From NCBI RefSeq assembly GCF_000005505.3, contig NC_016131.3:60683355-60747354 (forward strand): a DNA stretch of 64,000 nucleotides. The letters are read 5' to 3'. The translations under genes were made by a program, and so were the position numbers. The notes under the pieces are model-generated. The model did no database searches and was not told the DNA's origin. It was given only the letters and a program-made list of their open reading frames with translations. Source of the stretch: Brachypodium distachyon (taxonomy: Eukaryota; Streptophyta; Magnoliopsida; Poales; Poaceae). Of the stretch, positions 35,342 to 47,485 are shown one piece after another; position 1 is the stretch's first letter, and each line of letters begins with the position of its first letter.

Positions 35342-37328
35342 TGTAGAAGCGAGCGAGAGGCGGCTCGTTTGGCACCCGCCGCCGTGAGTGGAGGACCTGG
35401 AAGCCGGCAAACCTCAACGACCGCAACCGCTTATTCTCCGGTGACGGCGAGCGGCGACTGTCGACCCAGTGTTTTCACAGTAGCAGATCCAAGCAGCGTG
35501 GGCATTCGGTCTAACTGAACCGGTCGGTCCGGTCTTCGGTTTACAGAAAATGTTACCCGATAGGTCATTTGAAAAACATCAGACCGAGGATTCGGTGGAC
35601 CGAAAACTTCGGTTCGGTCTCCGGTCTGATTGAACACGCCATGCAGGGTGCCGCTGCCTGTCGGGAGTTGAGAAGGTTAAACACCGGCGGCCGGTGGCAG
35701 CAGCCGGCAGGCGCTGTGCTGGGCGCGGACGGCAGCAAGCAGGCGCTGGAGCCTCGAGCGGCGGCGAGGATAGGCCCTGCGCTGGGAATTATCGTGGCCG
35801 CCCGCGTAGGGATCGGGAATTCGGGAGAAAGCTCGAGAAAGACAGCAGGGGGGACTTCGAGAGTTAGCTATTCTAGGCCGTGGGCTGAACCTGTGGGCTG
35901 GGGTGTTAAACTAGTATTGGGCCATATGGATCGGTTTATTCAGGTTTTCAGGTAATCGAAGCATTCTCAGACATGTCGCCTGAATGTCGCCATCGCCTCG
36001 GACTGCCTGGGTGTGGTGAAGGATCTGCCGTGTTTAAATTTCAAGAGCCCCTGTGGTGTGATTGTGCGAGAAGTTGAAGAGAAGAAGAAATTAGTTCAGG
36101 GGGCCATCTTCGGCCATAAACGGCGGGATTGCAACAAGGACGCTGATCAGCCTATTTCGATTCGGGCAGACATGTTTATTCAATCTTCCAGGTAGATTTT
36201 CCCGGATTTTTGAATGGATAAAATCCCTCATTCCTCTAAAAAGAAGGATAATCAAAGCATAGGCTGAATTTGCTGAATTAATGTTGACCAAATATTGACC
36301 GAAATTTTCGATCTCGGTCGTTTCGGGTTTGGTCTCGGTGTTTCGGGTAAAAGTGCACACACTCAGATCCATCCAGCGAGTAGAGCCTAGCGGCGAGGAA
36401 GTCAACGCCCATAGTAGTGCAGAGGGCAGAGGAAACCGGAGGCATAGTAGGCAGCTGAGACAACGGCTTGCAGGGGCTCGCCAGGGCGGTGGCAGAAGAA
36501 GACAGGGTGGGCCGCGAATCCTCATGTAAGGGATATGTGATCATATCAACTGATGCTTCATGCTAGAAGAAATGAATGGTGGCTCGAATCCTTTCTCCAA
36601 TACGAAGTGTTACCAAGTGTGTTTAAGTGATGGGGTAGAATCCCACCTCTCACCCGGACCACATGTGGTGTGGGCATCATGTTCGGCAGCATAACGCAAG
36701 GCATCGAGATAGGGTCGGCGGCGCGCGGGCGACGAAGGACCTTTGAGCATCACAACATGCGGCGGAACGGCACCTAGAGGCTCCATGGCAAAAGAGACGA
36801 GTGACCGCTTGAATTGCTTTTCCAATGGCATGTTGATATAGTTTCCATCGGAGCCACCAGGGACTGTCTAAACTGGTTAGTTTTTTTTGTTTATAAGCTT
36901 CTAGCGCATCATAAGAACTATAAAAAAAAGACCATAAATATTCTTTAGTAAACCGCCGGCGCTCTAACAAAAATACTTGCATGCATCAAAAAATGTGGGT
37001 ATATCCATTAAAAATGACAATTTTTAGCGGAGGGATACTTAAATAGTCTTTAATAGATGAAAATCAAAAGATTTCTAGTTTTGATGGTAACATCCGGTTG
37101 GATCCATTCTTTTTAAATTATCACTTTGCCCATCATGATTCTTGGGAGAACACATTGGGAATAACTCAAACAATTCATTTGTGAAAATGCATGTTTATTC
37201 AAATCGCACACAAAAAAATATGGCCAAATTTTCATTGTCAATATGGATTCCTTTGTTGCCTGAACTATTTTTGGCTTTAATATAAACCTGAAGAATGATG
37301 AGCTATTTTAATTTAATAGCTAAAAACT
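35342..37328. other. PIGW 5' flank and intergenic region
   Basis: The first ~150 bp is the PIGW 5' UTR or promoter side. The rest holds a short LINE-derived RNase H fragment (35985-36140) and otherwise unrecognised sequence; 36300-36530 has open frames on both strands without domains. Confidence 0.4.
35985..36140 (+). pseudogene. RNase H-like (RVT_3) fragment of a retroelement
   Basis: The + strand translation contains ASDCLGVVKDL, then PCGVIVREVEEKKK and FGHKRRDCNKDAD, the spacing seen in RVT_3 RNase H-like domains of plant LINEs (SDCL…I..I…, F.H..R..N..AH). It has no reverse transcriptase and ends in a stop near 36193. A short relic. Confidence 0.5.
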
Positions 37329-37336
37329 TGTCAAGA

Positions 37337-37368
<32 letters not shown>

Positions 37369-37409
37369 TACCTGAAACTGGCGCCTTAGACCAACTCGGC
37401 CATCTTGAC
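37329..37409 (-). tRNA. tRNA-Leu (anticodon CAG)
   Basis: 81 nt on the - strand. The acceptor stem GTCAAGA pairs with TCTTGAC and the discriminator is A. The D-arm has GGCCGAGTTGGTCTAAGGC, the anticodon stem-loop is CCAGTTTCAGGTACTGG with CAG at 37374-37372, a long variable arm is typical of class II tRNAs, and the T-arm is GTGGGTTCAAATCCCAC. No intron. CCA is not encoded, as expected for a nuclear gene. Confidence 0.95.
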
Positions 37410-38181
37410 TACGCAGAGTTATGCAAGACATCTCTTTTTAACATAATACTCCATAGATAACAATTATAGCAGTACGTCAGATCTATCTTGCCATTCTTGT
37501 AATAAAATTATTAGTTCCAACTCGGTTGGTTGGTCCAGCGATGGGCAAGCCACGAGTCCATGATTGGAATCGCTTCCGCGCTTCAATGATTCCTCGTCAC
37601 AGTTGTGAGGCTAAATTTATCGGTGCTTCCAGGGACTCCTGAATCCTGATAGTGAAGTCCAAAACACCCTGTATAAAAAGTTGTGAATAATTCTCAAAGA
37701 AGTGCACGTAACATTTATCATTTTATCTACCATATACTCGAAATCAAAATTTAGTCAACTCGTGAAACAAAAAAAAAGAGAAATATATCGCTTATATATA
37801 GTTAGTCAAAATTTAGTTACAGATTTTCAAAGAAGATAGATACCAATTTGTGCCAACCAGCTTAAACGCTGTTTCTGTGTTTGGAAGTACCTGATCTGTA
37901 CCGACGTCCGACGGGTGAGATACAGGCAAAATAGCAAGACAACACCCCACAGTGTCAACCATAAATAATACATATACTTAATTATCAAATATATAGTATT
38001 ACATGACAAAAAATGGTCTACAAGTACTTCTGCACATGCTACAAACAAGAGTGCTATCCTTGATGCTCCACCACCCAGCTCTCTTACCAACGAATACAAA
38101 GAATTGAACTTATACATTTTTGGTAAAGAACAATATCTATTTCCTGTCAAATATATATGGTTGTCTGCACAAAGGTCAGCG
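37410..38181. other. Intergenic, nothing recognised
   Basis: AT-rich spacer between the tRNA and the apyrase gene; the part near 38181 is apyrase 3' UTR. Confidence 0.45.
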
Positions 38182-41100
38182 TCAGCTGATGCGTGTTATA
38201 ATGTATCTGCCTTTTTCTAAATCATATATAATCTTTGTCTTGGGCTTCCTCCATCTCGATACGAAAAAAACTCCACACGCAAGAAATGCTCCTAGCACAG
38301 CAAGCAATGGTATATGATTATGCACCGATGCTGCAGCAGCGCCTGGAATTGTACCTTTCATGTTTGTGATGAAAGCTCCTAGGGCCCACTCTACTTGAGT
38401 GTCTCTGACCTGATTTGAAAACTCAATCCTGCTCAGCAAAAGATGTAAGCAGCAAGAAATGTAAGATTACTCAAGGGTAGATTTTACTGAACAATGATTG
38501 ATGGCGTCCTGATAATGCTTGCCTATTGTCCTCCAGTGGTACACCAAGACTGTCATGCAGTAGAGCTACGATATACGCCGACGAAAAGCAATACCGTGAG
38601 AAATCTTCATCTGACTGATTAATATACTTTTGTCTAAGAGTGGACAAGTCCTTGTTACAAAATTGCTCTCCAGCATGAGCAAAATCAGATAGTGATGAAG
38701 ACTGCTTCAGTCCAAGGAACTGGAAGAAAATGTATACTTGTCAGAGTTGTCCAAAGAAAACGATGGCATGTGCAGGGGATTTAAAAAAGAAACAAGCAGC
38801 TGACCTTCGATGTAAAATAGAAATTTTCAGTTGCCAGGAAATGCCCACGGAGCTCAGGTACAAAAGTAGATCCCAGGTGACATTGCTGATACTGGCACTT
38901 TTCTGCATTTAGGACATGAAAGTTAATGGCATATGGACACGGAATGAAAATGCCAGACAGGACAAATCTGACTTTTGCATAAAAGTGGTATTAGCTTTAA
39001 GCACATAATGCTCCATTGACTTTCTAAGTCACCATAAAGAACATGCTCATCAAAGTACTCAAAGTGCCATGATTTGCAAAAGTTATTGGGTCAATGCAGC
39101 TAAGAACCACCATCTTTCTTGCCATCAAATAATCACAACGATGCCCTCCTACATCCATTTTAACATTCAGTTCATCCTTTTTATTTGCGGGGTAACCTTC
39201 AGTTCACTATGACAATGCCACATTTTCTATGTTCAGCACTTCAGCTGTAGGTATTCTAAGCACATGAATAGCGAAGACAAGGAAGAATTGTGTAACAACT
39301 AAATAACCATAGACATGGACAAAGAAAAAGGGATCAAAGTGCCCACATGTAATCTTACCCTTTCGTTCTTGCATCATCATCAACGAAGAAGATCTACATT
39401 CTTTAAAGTTTCCGCTTCCATTACCAACATATTGATTCTCTAAATTTGATCTTGAAACGTTGATTGGTCTCGCCATTACTTCTCTTTTGTGAGAATATCC
39501 TTTGGGAGCACAAGGATCGACAAGTGTACCATTTTTGGAAGATCCTGCAATCGCACGAATTATGATGGAACACTGGTAGTATCTTGAACTTGCAAGCGAA
39601 TATTCCCTCTTCCCCAGAAAATATGCCATTCTTACATTCAAATCATGTTCCTGGATATATGGCATTCTACCATTTCGAGGTAACTTTATGCATAATCCTC
39701 CCTTTTGGTTATTTCTAATGTCATTTATCAGTACGAAATAGAACGGAACAACAAACAGTTTCCAAAGGTAAGTGGCTTAATAAAGAGAGGTTATGCAGTC
39801 TTTTCTACGTGTCTGTTTGTTGAAGCACAAATGCGTTATACGTGATGCATTCAGGAACATAGAGAATATTTGTACTTTTAAAAGCTAACCGATGGAATTA
39901 AAAACAAAGCATCTGTTCTGTCTGCATTTTGCACTCTGTTCTGTTGATATACTATCTGTACGACAATCCTGGGACATCTGTACCCCCGTAGGATAACTAT
40001 TAGCTATTGGCATGACTAAGCAAGGTTCTGTGGTTAGTATTCCACTATTCCTATTTGCTGGATATATTACCGGGGACTTAATTTTCCATTGTCCATCAGA
40101 TACTGAATTGCATAGTTATCATGGCAAGGACCATAAATGGCAAGATTGACTGTTTCAGCATAATAGAAAGAGAAAGTACAGATACCTCTTGACCTCACTA
40201 TTTCACGGAACGAGTCTTGTGCTGCATTCTGTGAAAAGACATGAATATGCCAGAAGGTTAATCTATTGTAGTATATCAGAAGATCAGAATACACCAGTGC
40301 CCAGGGGTCCTGACTGGCCGACAGCCCCTCACCGGATGTGTCTATTATAGCACTGGGACATGTTTTGTGTACGCACCAGATGCTCTCATTTAGCATTATA
40401 AATAAATAAGAGAAAATAACATTTCATAAGATTTTCAGAAGGTGAATTAATAAGATGCATATAACGGCATTAAATCACATTAGACATCAAGCATGCATCT
40501 CCCAATCTCCTTATATCCCACTAAATGGACTGACACGTAGTCAGACGTTACTTCTAAAACCTTGTAACACTGCAAAAACATTCTTTTGAAAATTTGTAAG
40601 TAGCATGAAACATCCAGAAACTTCCTCAAAATTGCTTTTGAAACTTCAAGCTGGATAGCAATTTGCTTGCAACATGTTTTTGAAACTTTAGACTTGTCTG
40701 GACTTTTCTTTTGAAATGAAAACTCTCATCGATGGAATCCTTCAAAATTTGAGACTTTGAACTTGCTTACAAAACTTCAAGCCTCAATGAAACTTAGACA
40801 CAAAATCTGGAACTCAAGCACTCTTCCTTCCATGTACAAAGTCTGCTCTCGAGACATTTCTTCTCTTTTATGTATGGATTATGAGAATATTTTATGCATC
40901 GGAGGACAGCGACCATTTGATGATGTTTGGAGAATTAAATTGTGTCCCCAATACGTAAGAGCTCATTCATTGATCTGGTAGTTATCAGTGCCAATAATAA
41001 ATAATAGCTTTCTCTCAATAAAACAAATTATAGCCCTAATGGAACATGTTTTTTCAGTCAAAAAAATGGAACGTGTTTTGGCTGCTGTTCAAACAAATCT

Positions 41101-42867
41101 TGGAATAACGGTGATATGGATGACTGGACATCCCTGGGCATTAAATTCAGTCTCTAACAAGATTATACATAAAGAAGAGGATTCAACAGACACAAAGAAC
41201 TCACTTGTCCAAAGTTCAGAAAGCTGTTGCTATAGAGAGTATATGCTGTTTCACCAAAAGTAAAATTAGTTGATAGTTCAGGAGGAAGTACTTCATCGGA
41301 AACAAACGTCAGCTGAAACAAAACATCAATTAAGTTAGCAGGAAATTTCAATTTCTCGGAAAATAACCAGAACACAACCAATTATGTGTATAGATATCAA
41401 ATTTGGCTATTCCTCGTCAATAAAGCCATTTACACTGGCACTATCATTAGCAATCACCATATCATATTTATGTTGATGTAACTGCATCATCATTATCAAT
41501 AACCATTTACACTATTACTGTCATCATCATTCTTCTTCTTCTTCTTCTTCTTATTATTATTATTCTTATTATTATTATTATTATTAGTTGTTGTTGTTAC
41601 TATTATTACCATTACAATTGTCATCATCATTATTATTATGCATCATCGTTACTTCGTTAAACTAAACAAGACTAAAGGAAGATAAAAGCTGTGCATGTGC
41701 TATCAGAGAACCTGAGCTGAAGCTCCTCCAAGTTCAATTATTCCAATGGTTTGTTGAGGAACCCCTCCAAGTGTGCCCAGAGCATAGTTTGCCGCAACCC
41801 AAGCATAGACACCTTCATCAGAACCTATAAGAATGGTACCAGCCAAAGTAAGGACCAAACTTGAAAAATATTTCAGGTAATCACACAATAACCATCTATA
41901 TCCATTTCACTTACTGAATCACAGTAGCACACTGTCCACATTATGCATATCGGTTAATCATCGTTTTCCTTTGCCTATGATTTGCTCAAAGTTATCTTAC
42001 GAAAACATAGTAAGACCGTCTTGGAACCCAAGATCTTTCTCATGGTCATATCGAAACTGAAGACTCACTGTGAAGTTATTCACAGGTCATATATGAAGGC
42101 AACAAATGTACCACATTAAACTGCATATCCACGAGAAATTAAAACAAGTTCCAAACCCACCAAGGTCCAGAAGACATCCATCGAACAGCAATTTGTGGTG
42201 TCTTCCCATCCCAGGAAAAATCATATCACCATAACACCATGCAAGATTTCCGACTCATCATCCAACTCAAATGCTGATGCTTCATTTCAATCCAGTACCC
42301 ATGAAACTAGCGCAGTAACTTGGGTCTAATAGTATAAAATAGCCAGAAATCGACAGTACCTGGGATCACCTTGGCCCACGCGTCCTCGAAGCGGAACCCG
42401 GAGGCTCGGAGCGCGTCCCTGCAGGACGCCAAGATCGCCTCCTGGACGCGCTCCTCCAGCAGCCGCATCCCGGCGGTGGCCATCAGCCGCACCTCCGTTG
42501 CCTTGGCGCCCCTCGCGCCCCCTACCTTGTCCCTGGCGAACTCCATGAGCGGTCTGAGAGATTCCCCCGCGCGCGCCGGGTCGGCGGCGAAGGAGGAGAG
42601 GCCCGGGGAGACGCGCATGACGGTGGAGCGCGTCAGATCCGGGCGGCCGTCGGGACCCGCGGCGAAGACGTGTGCCCGGGTGCCGGTACTGCCGCCGTCT
42701 ATGATCACAGAGAAGCGCGGGGAGGGGGCGTGGTGCGGCGGCGGGGAGAGGAAGTGGACGAGGGCGGAGACGACGATGGCGAGGAGGGCGGAGCCAAGGC
42801 AGAGGCCGCAGAGGCGGCAGCGGCCGCGGCGTGGGCGTGGGGAGAGGGGTTTTGTAGGGACAGACAT
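38182..42867 (-). CDS. Membrane-bound apyrase (GDA1/CD39 nucleoside phosphatase)
   Basis: Eight exons join in phase: 42867-42360, 41824-41712, 41312-41205, 40228-40186, 39544-39359, 38902-38805, 38719-38523, 38428-38182, giving 499 residues. The enzyme hydrolyses nucleoside tri- and diphosphates. It has an N-terminal membrane segment (~20-40), apyrase region 1 as DGGSTGTRAHVF (57-68), region 2 LMATAGMRLL (128-137), region 3 GSDEGVYAWVAANY (170-183), region 4 IIELGGASAQ (198-207), a later block ENFYFTSKFL, and a second membrane segment (~457-475) before a basic tail. Two anchors resemble animal ecto-apyrases and the plant APY3-7 group; location (Golgi, ER or plasma membrane) is not decided by sequence. 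Region 1 has Gly where DAG is usual. The last intron begins with GC rather than GT. Intron 2 holds a (CTT)n/(ATT)n microsatellite. Confidence 0.93.
41526..41590. repeat. Trinucleotide microsatellite in an apyrase intron
   Basis: A (TTC)n run changes to (TTA)n, then a short (GTT)n. Likely length-polymorphic. Confidence 0.9.
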
Positions 42868-43282
42868 GGCGGGAAGCGGACTCTGTGTCCGGCCGCCACC
42901 GCCGTGACTCGTCGACGGCGAGAGAGCGACGACGAGTTTTATTTTTATTTTATTATTATTATTAGTTTCTTACATTATTTTCTTCTTTTGAAACTGCGAG
43001 GGAGGGCCGTCTTTATAGTACGAGCAGAGATACTTTGGAAGCCCGAAGCCGGAGGTGAACGCGTAACAACACGATTACGTATTCCTTGTAAGAAAACGGG
43101 CGTCGGATGTCTATTACGTAAAATAAGGACTTGGACAGGTACAGATACACAGCTGCACACTGCTACATCATCTTCTATGCAAAAAGAACAAAAGAACTAC
43201 AGTAGTATATCCATCCATCATCCATCGGTACTTCAGTCGGGCCGTGAGAAGCTGCAAAATGAAAGTGATCGGTGCGTTTTTC
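42868..43282. other. Spacer between the apyrase and SPEAR genes
   Basis: 415 bp. It carries the apyrase promoter/5' UTR side (with a short ATT/TTA-rich stretch at 42940-42965) and the SPEAR 3' UTR. No separate feature is seen. Confidence 0.45.
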
Positions 43283-44318
43283 CTAGAGCTTGAGCTCGAG
43301 GTCCAGCTGTTCCCCGGCGTCCTGGCGATCCTCGTCGTCGTCTGAGTCGACGAGGTCCACAAAAGCAACCTGAGGCTTCCTCGCCTGGCGATGCTGACCC
43401 TGCTGAGCCTGCACTCGAAGACGGTGGCGATCCTGCTCTGCAGCCACGGCCACAACGTTATTCTGATGATTCTGACGTGGCGCAACGTGGTCGCTCGATG
43501 CCTGCAGCTGCAAGTACCTGCTGATATATACACGAGGATTGAGTTTGAGTTTGAGTTTGAGTGCAAAGGCAAAAGAAAATCTCCAACTTTCGTCCTAGCA
43601 AGCAAGCAAAGCTGGTCGGTCGATTAGAAACGATATAGTAAACTGGACTAGTTAAGCAAACGACGCAAGATATACCTGCAGGCCAAAGCGTAATGCTGGG
43701 CGCTGTAATACTGAGGATGACAATCTCTTGCCGCGGCTCCATCTCCGACCTGCACGCGTAAGCACGCCAGCTGGTTAATTTATCAACAGCGTGCGACACG
43801 TAAATGTTGGGGATTTTTCTTTTCAGGAAGTAGGTAAATGTTGGTTCTTGGTGGGTAAATGCGAGAAATATTTTCTTGCAGCACCAACAGGATGTCGCAT
43901 GTAAATGTTGGGGCTTTTTTCTTTTCAGGTAGTAAGTAAATGTTGGTTCTTGGTGGGTAAATGCGAGAATTTTTTTCTCGCGGTACCAAAACTACTCCTG
44001 AATTTCTGAATGATGCGAGTACGAATATGACGTGATTATACATTGCACAAGGGTAGACGTACTTACATATGGATTGAATCGCACGCCGGGGAGCAGAGAT
44101 GGAGGCGGTGCCGCGGCAGGCGGCGTCAACGGCAGCGACGGGAACATGTAGAAATTCTCCGCCGTCTCGAGCTGCGCCCTGATGCTCTCCAGCGCTGCCA
44201 CGCCGAGCCCCCGCCTCGGCTCCCGTCTGGACGGCACGTCCCCTAGGCCGGCGCCGGCCGCCTTCCTTTTCTTCCCGGCCAGCCCTTTGCTGCTTCCCCC
44301 GCCGCCGCCACTCGCCAT
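43283..44318 (-). CDS. SPEAR/TIE-type EAR-motif transcriptional repressor
   Basis: Three exons join in phase: 44318-44067, 43749-43676, 43517-43283, giving 186 residues. The N-terminus is Gly/Ser/Lys-rich. The conserved block SRREPRRGLGVAALESIRAQLE (about 30-51) matches the family motif of SPOROCYTELESS/NOZZLE and its SPEAR (TIE) relatives. The C-terminus ends exactly in the EAR motif LDLELKL after an acidic stretch (DSDDDED). Family members bridge TCP and other transcription factors to TOPLESS co-repressors and limit leaf and ovule growth programmes. The ATG at 44318 begins MASGGGGG. Intron 1 contains a ~113-bp tandem duplication. Other members also have a Gln/His-rich middle (RQNHQNN … QQGQHRQ), as here. 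Confidence 0.88.
43799..43985. repeat. ~113-bp tandem duplication in SPEAR intron 1
   Basis: GTAAATGTTGGGG…CTTTTCAGG, then GTAAATGTTGGTTCTTGGTG and GGGTAAATGCGAGAA, occurs twice (43800-43869 and 43911-43974) with few changes. Confidence 0.8.
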
Positions 44319-44680
44319 GATCGGCCCTCGAAGGTCTTGTCTCTCCCTCAATCCTGCACGCACGCACGCACGCGCCTATTTAAATCCAAATGCATTCCCG
44401 ATACGGAAACTCAGCTGTTATCTCAGCATTGATGCCAGGGGGATCGATTACGATACTCTGCCAAATATGTATTTTCCCCACTTTAATTTCTTCTTCATAT
44501 GCCCAATCTCCCGGCCAGATGGCAAGGTGCCATGGATGCTGCCAAGATTTAGCCGTTACTGCTCCGCGCTATACTTGGGAAGCAAATCTTCTCTGGGTTG
44601 CACGCAATAATATTCGCGATCTTGGTGTGATGGGAGCAAAATAAGAAAGAATTTATCCTGCGTGCGCGCACATATTTCTG
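44319..44680. other. SPEAR promoter region
   Basis: Contains a (CACG)n run near 44358-44372 and a - strand TATA-like TTTAAATAGG at about 44373-44382, some 55 bp before the ATG, which may be the core promoter. It ends at a PIF/Harbinger-like terminus. Confidence 0.4.
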
Positions 44681-45069
44681 TAAGGGCTCGTTTTGGTTAA
44701 CCAAATCCCCCCAGGGATCTCCCCTCCAGGCTCCAGCGCGCACCCCATTGGTTCTTCGACTTCGGTGAGCATTCCCCTCCATCCACTTCCTCCTCTTCTC
44801 TCCCTCTTCTGCTCCTAGGTTTCTCTAAAGCTTCCATCAGATCTGTGTTACAAGGGGTGTCCTCTGCTCCTAGGGTTCGTGAGGGAAACACACGAAGTGA
44901 AGCCCTTGGAGAGATTCACGTTTCAACCACCTTGCAAGATCGCAAATTTATCTCTAGGAGGTATGCGTTATTGCAATCCAACTTTCTTTTCTCGAACACG
45001 CCGAGCGGCGTGTCTGTTATTGCAATCCAACTGAATTTACTGCTTTTTTTTGTAGACCTCTAGATACCC

Positions 45070-46840
45070 AACAAAAGCATGGTTTAATTCTGTTGCTTGG
45101 CTACTGATCCTGAGATGATAATGTATTGTGTGTCGGTAATCAAAATAAGTCTTGTACCTAAACGTATCCTTGTCCTAATTCACATAAACCTTGAGATAAA
45201 AATAACTAGAATAGAGGTCTGCTTGGATAACCTCATCCTAATTCAGGTTAGGGGTTTGTTGTATTGTCCTGGACAATGGAGTTTCATGGTAGCTTGACAC
45301 AATATATTTCAGAAATCTGAAGGTTGTATGGAAGAAGCATTTAAAAAATTGTCCGTAATGATTTTCAAGCGCAAATCAGTTTAATACTTTGATATGTTGC
45401 TCTGAATATCATCTCGATCTTAATTGTTTTGGCTCATAAAAAAACAAGATTATTATTCTGAAAAAAGGGTACTCAATTGAAGGCTGGAGAAACTTGCTTC
45501 ATAATTTTACATAGGCTTTCAGTCTAACGAATTGTCCATTTATAGTGCTCGGATAATGTTCAGGTTCCTTCCAATGCTGCCATGAATTCGTGTCTTTTAC
45601 AGAGACACGAAGTTGTCAATATTCATGCATCTTACACCATTGCATCACAATGTTATTTTAAGCTAGACCTGCAACTTTGTAATTGAACATTGCCCTTTAT
45701 TGTCAACTGACCATAATTTTACATATATTTTTTTCAAGGAGGAGACATAATTTTAGATATGATGCATCATATTGAACGTTCTCTGGTTAGTGTCCTTCCC
45801 CCCTTCTCGGGCGACAATATCCGTGTCTTTAACTCTTTATTGTTATTGCACAGGAATTAGGAGAAAATTGATGTCTTTGGACTTATGCTTGTGACAGATT
45901 GGCCTAAGAAAATATGATTTCATACAAATGTCATGCATCCATGGAGTAGGTTATGCTTGCACCCAACATTTCGTGTGTGGCGGCTAATGTTGAGATATGT
46001 GTCGAATATGTGTACCCAAAAGCATGGTTTAATTATGTTGCTTGGCTACTGATCCTGAAATGATAATGTATTGTGTGTCGGTACACAAAATAAGTCTTGT
46101 ACCTAAACGCCTGACAAGTAAATCAAACCCGTATCCTTGTCCTAATTCAGATAAGCTTTGGGATTAAAATTAACTAAAATAGAGGTCTGTTTACCTGAGA
46201 AGTAATCAAACTTGTAGCATCTTTAGGATAACGTCATCCTAATTTAGGTTACCGGTTTGTTGTATTGTCCTGGACAATAAAGTTTCATGGTAGCTTGGCA
46301 CAATATATTTCAGAAATCTGAAGGTTTAATAGAAGAACCCTTTTAAAAAGATTGTACGTAATGATTTTCAAGCGCAAATCAGTTTAATACTTTGATATGT
46401 TGCTCTGCATATCATCTCGATCTTGATTGTTTTGGCTCATAAAAAGAAACAAGATTATTATTCTGAAAAAAGGAACTCAATTGAAGGCTAGAGAAATTTG
46501 CTACATAATTTTACATAGGCTTTCAGTCTAACGAATAATGTTAAGGTTCCTGCCAATGCTGCCATGAATTCATGTATTTTACAGAGACACAAAGTTGTAA
46601 ATATTCATGTATCCTATTGAACCTTGTCCACTGTTTCTCTAATCGGTGTCCTTCCCCCCTTCCCAGGCAACAATATCCGTGTCGTTAACTCTTTATTGTT
46701 ACTGCACAGGAATTAGGAGAAAATTGATCTCTCTGGACTCATGCTTGTGACAGAGTGGCCTAAAAAATATGATTATGATTTCTTATAAATGTGATGCATC
46801 CGTGAAGTAGCTGTGCTTGCACCCAATGTGTGATGACAAT
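45070..46840. repeat. ~0.9-kb tandem duplication
   Basis: 45073-45960 and 46020-46835 are parallel copies sharing GCATGGTTTAATT…TTGCTTGGCTACTGATCCTG, CAATATATTTCAGAAATCTG, CATAATTTTACATAGGCTTT, GTGTCCTTCCCCCCTTC and GGAATTAGGAGAAAATTGAT in the same order. They differ by point changes and several small and larger indels, so the duplication is not recent. No coding content. Confidence 0.88.
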
Positions 46841-47017
46841 ATGTGACTTCGATATGCATTTCACTTATGCTTTAATTGGACAACCTGGTGCTTGTGTCGT
46901 GCTATAGTATCATGCAATTGACAGGGACAGTGCCACATTTCTCCATCCTCCAAAAGATGAGCATTTCAACTTGTTAATATAATGTAATTTTATCTTACAA
47001 CTAAAATGCATTTTTTT

Positions 47018-47485
47018 AAGACAAGTACTACCTTGTAGATGCTGGCTATCCTAATAGATTGGAATCTCGCACCATGCAAAGGAGAAAGGTACCATGTTCC
47101 TGATATCTATAGAGGTGTAGCGCCAAATACTCCGAAGGAGAAGTTCAATAGGATCCACTCATCCAAGCGTAATGTTTGCATCGAGAGAACCTTTGGAGTA
47201 TTGAAAAACAAATGGCAAATTCTTCTCAAGAAGCCGAAACACTCCATTGATACCCAAAAGATGATTGTTGTTGCGACTATGACATTGCACAACTATGTTC
47301 ATGCCGATGACAGAGAAGATATCCATTTTGAGCGCTGCGACAGGGATCCGAATTACATGCCAGAAATTCCGGAACGATATAAGAGGTGTGTTGTACCTCC
47401 GGGTGCTTCGGATTCATCAACTTCGGTGGCAAACGGTGTTGACATGAATGCGATCAGGATAAGCTTGCTACTGCCATTGTTGTAG
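47018..47485 (+). pseudogene. PIF/Harbinger DDE transposase, C-terminal fragment
   Basis: The reading frame around 47020 gives YYLVDAGYPNR (first acidic catalytic block), then after a frame change LAPCKGERYHVPDIYRG, EKFNRIHSSKRNVCIERTFGVLKNKWQIL (last catalytic Glu) and ATMTLHNYVH, the order of DDE_Tnp_4 nucleases. The N-terminal half is absent and at least one frameshift lies near 47055-47065, so it is inactive. Confidence 0.85.

Noticed and set aside
41526..41640. Regularly repeated short motif, considered as an array
   Set aside because: Simple trinucleotide microsatellite in an intron of a plant gene; no spacers, so not a CRISPR array.
42371..43293. Two long + strand frames (178 and 207 codons)
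   Set aside because: Antisense to the GC-rich apyrase first exon; GC-rich coding DNA commonly gives open shadow frames.
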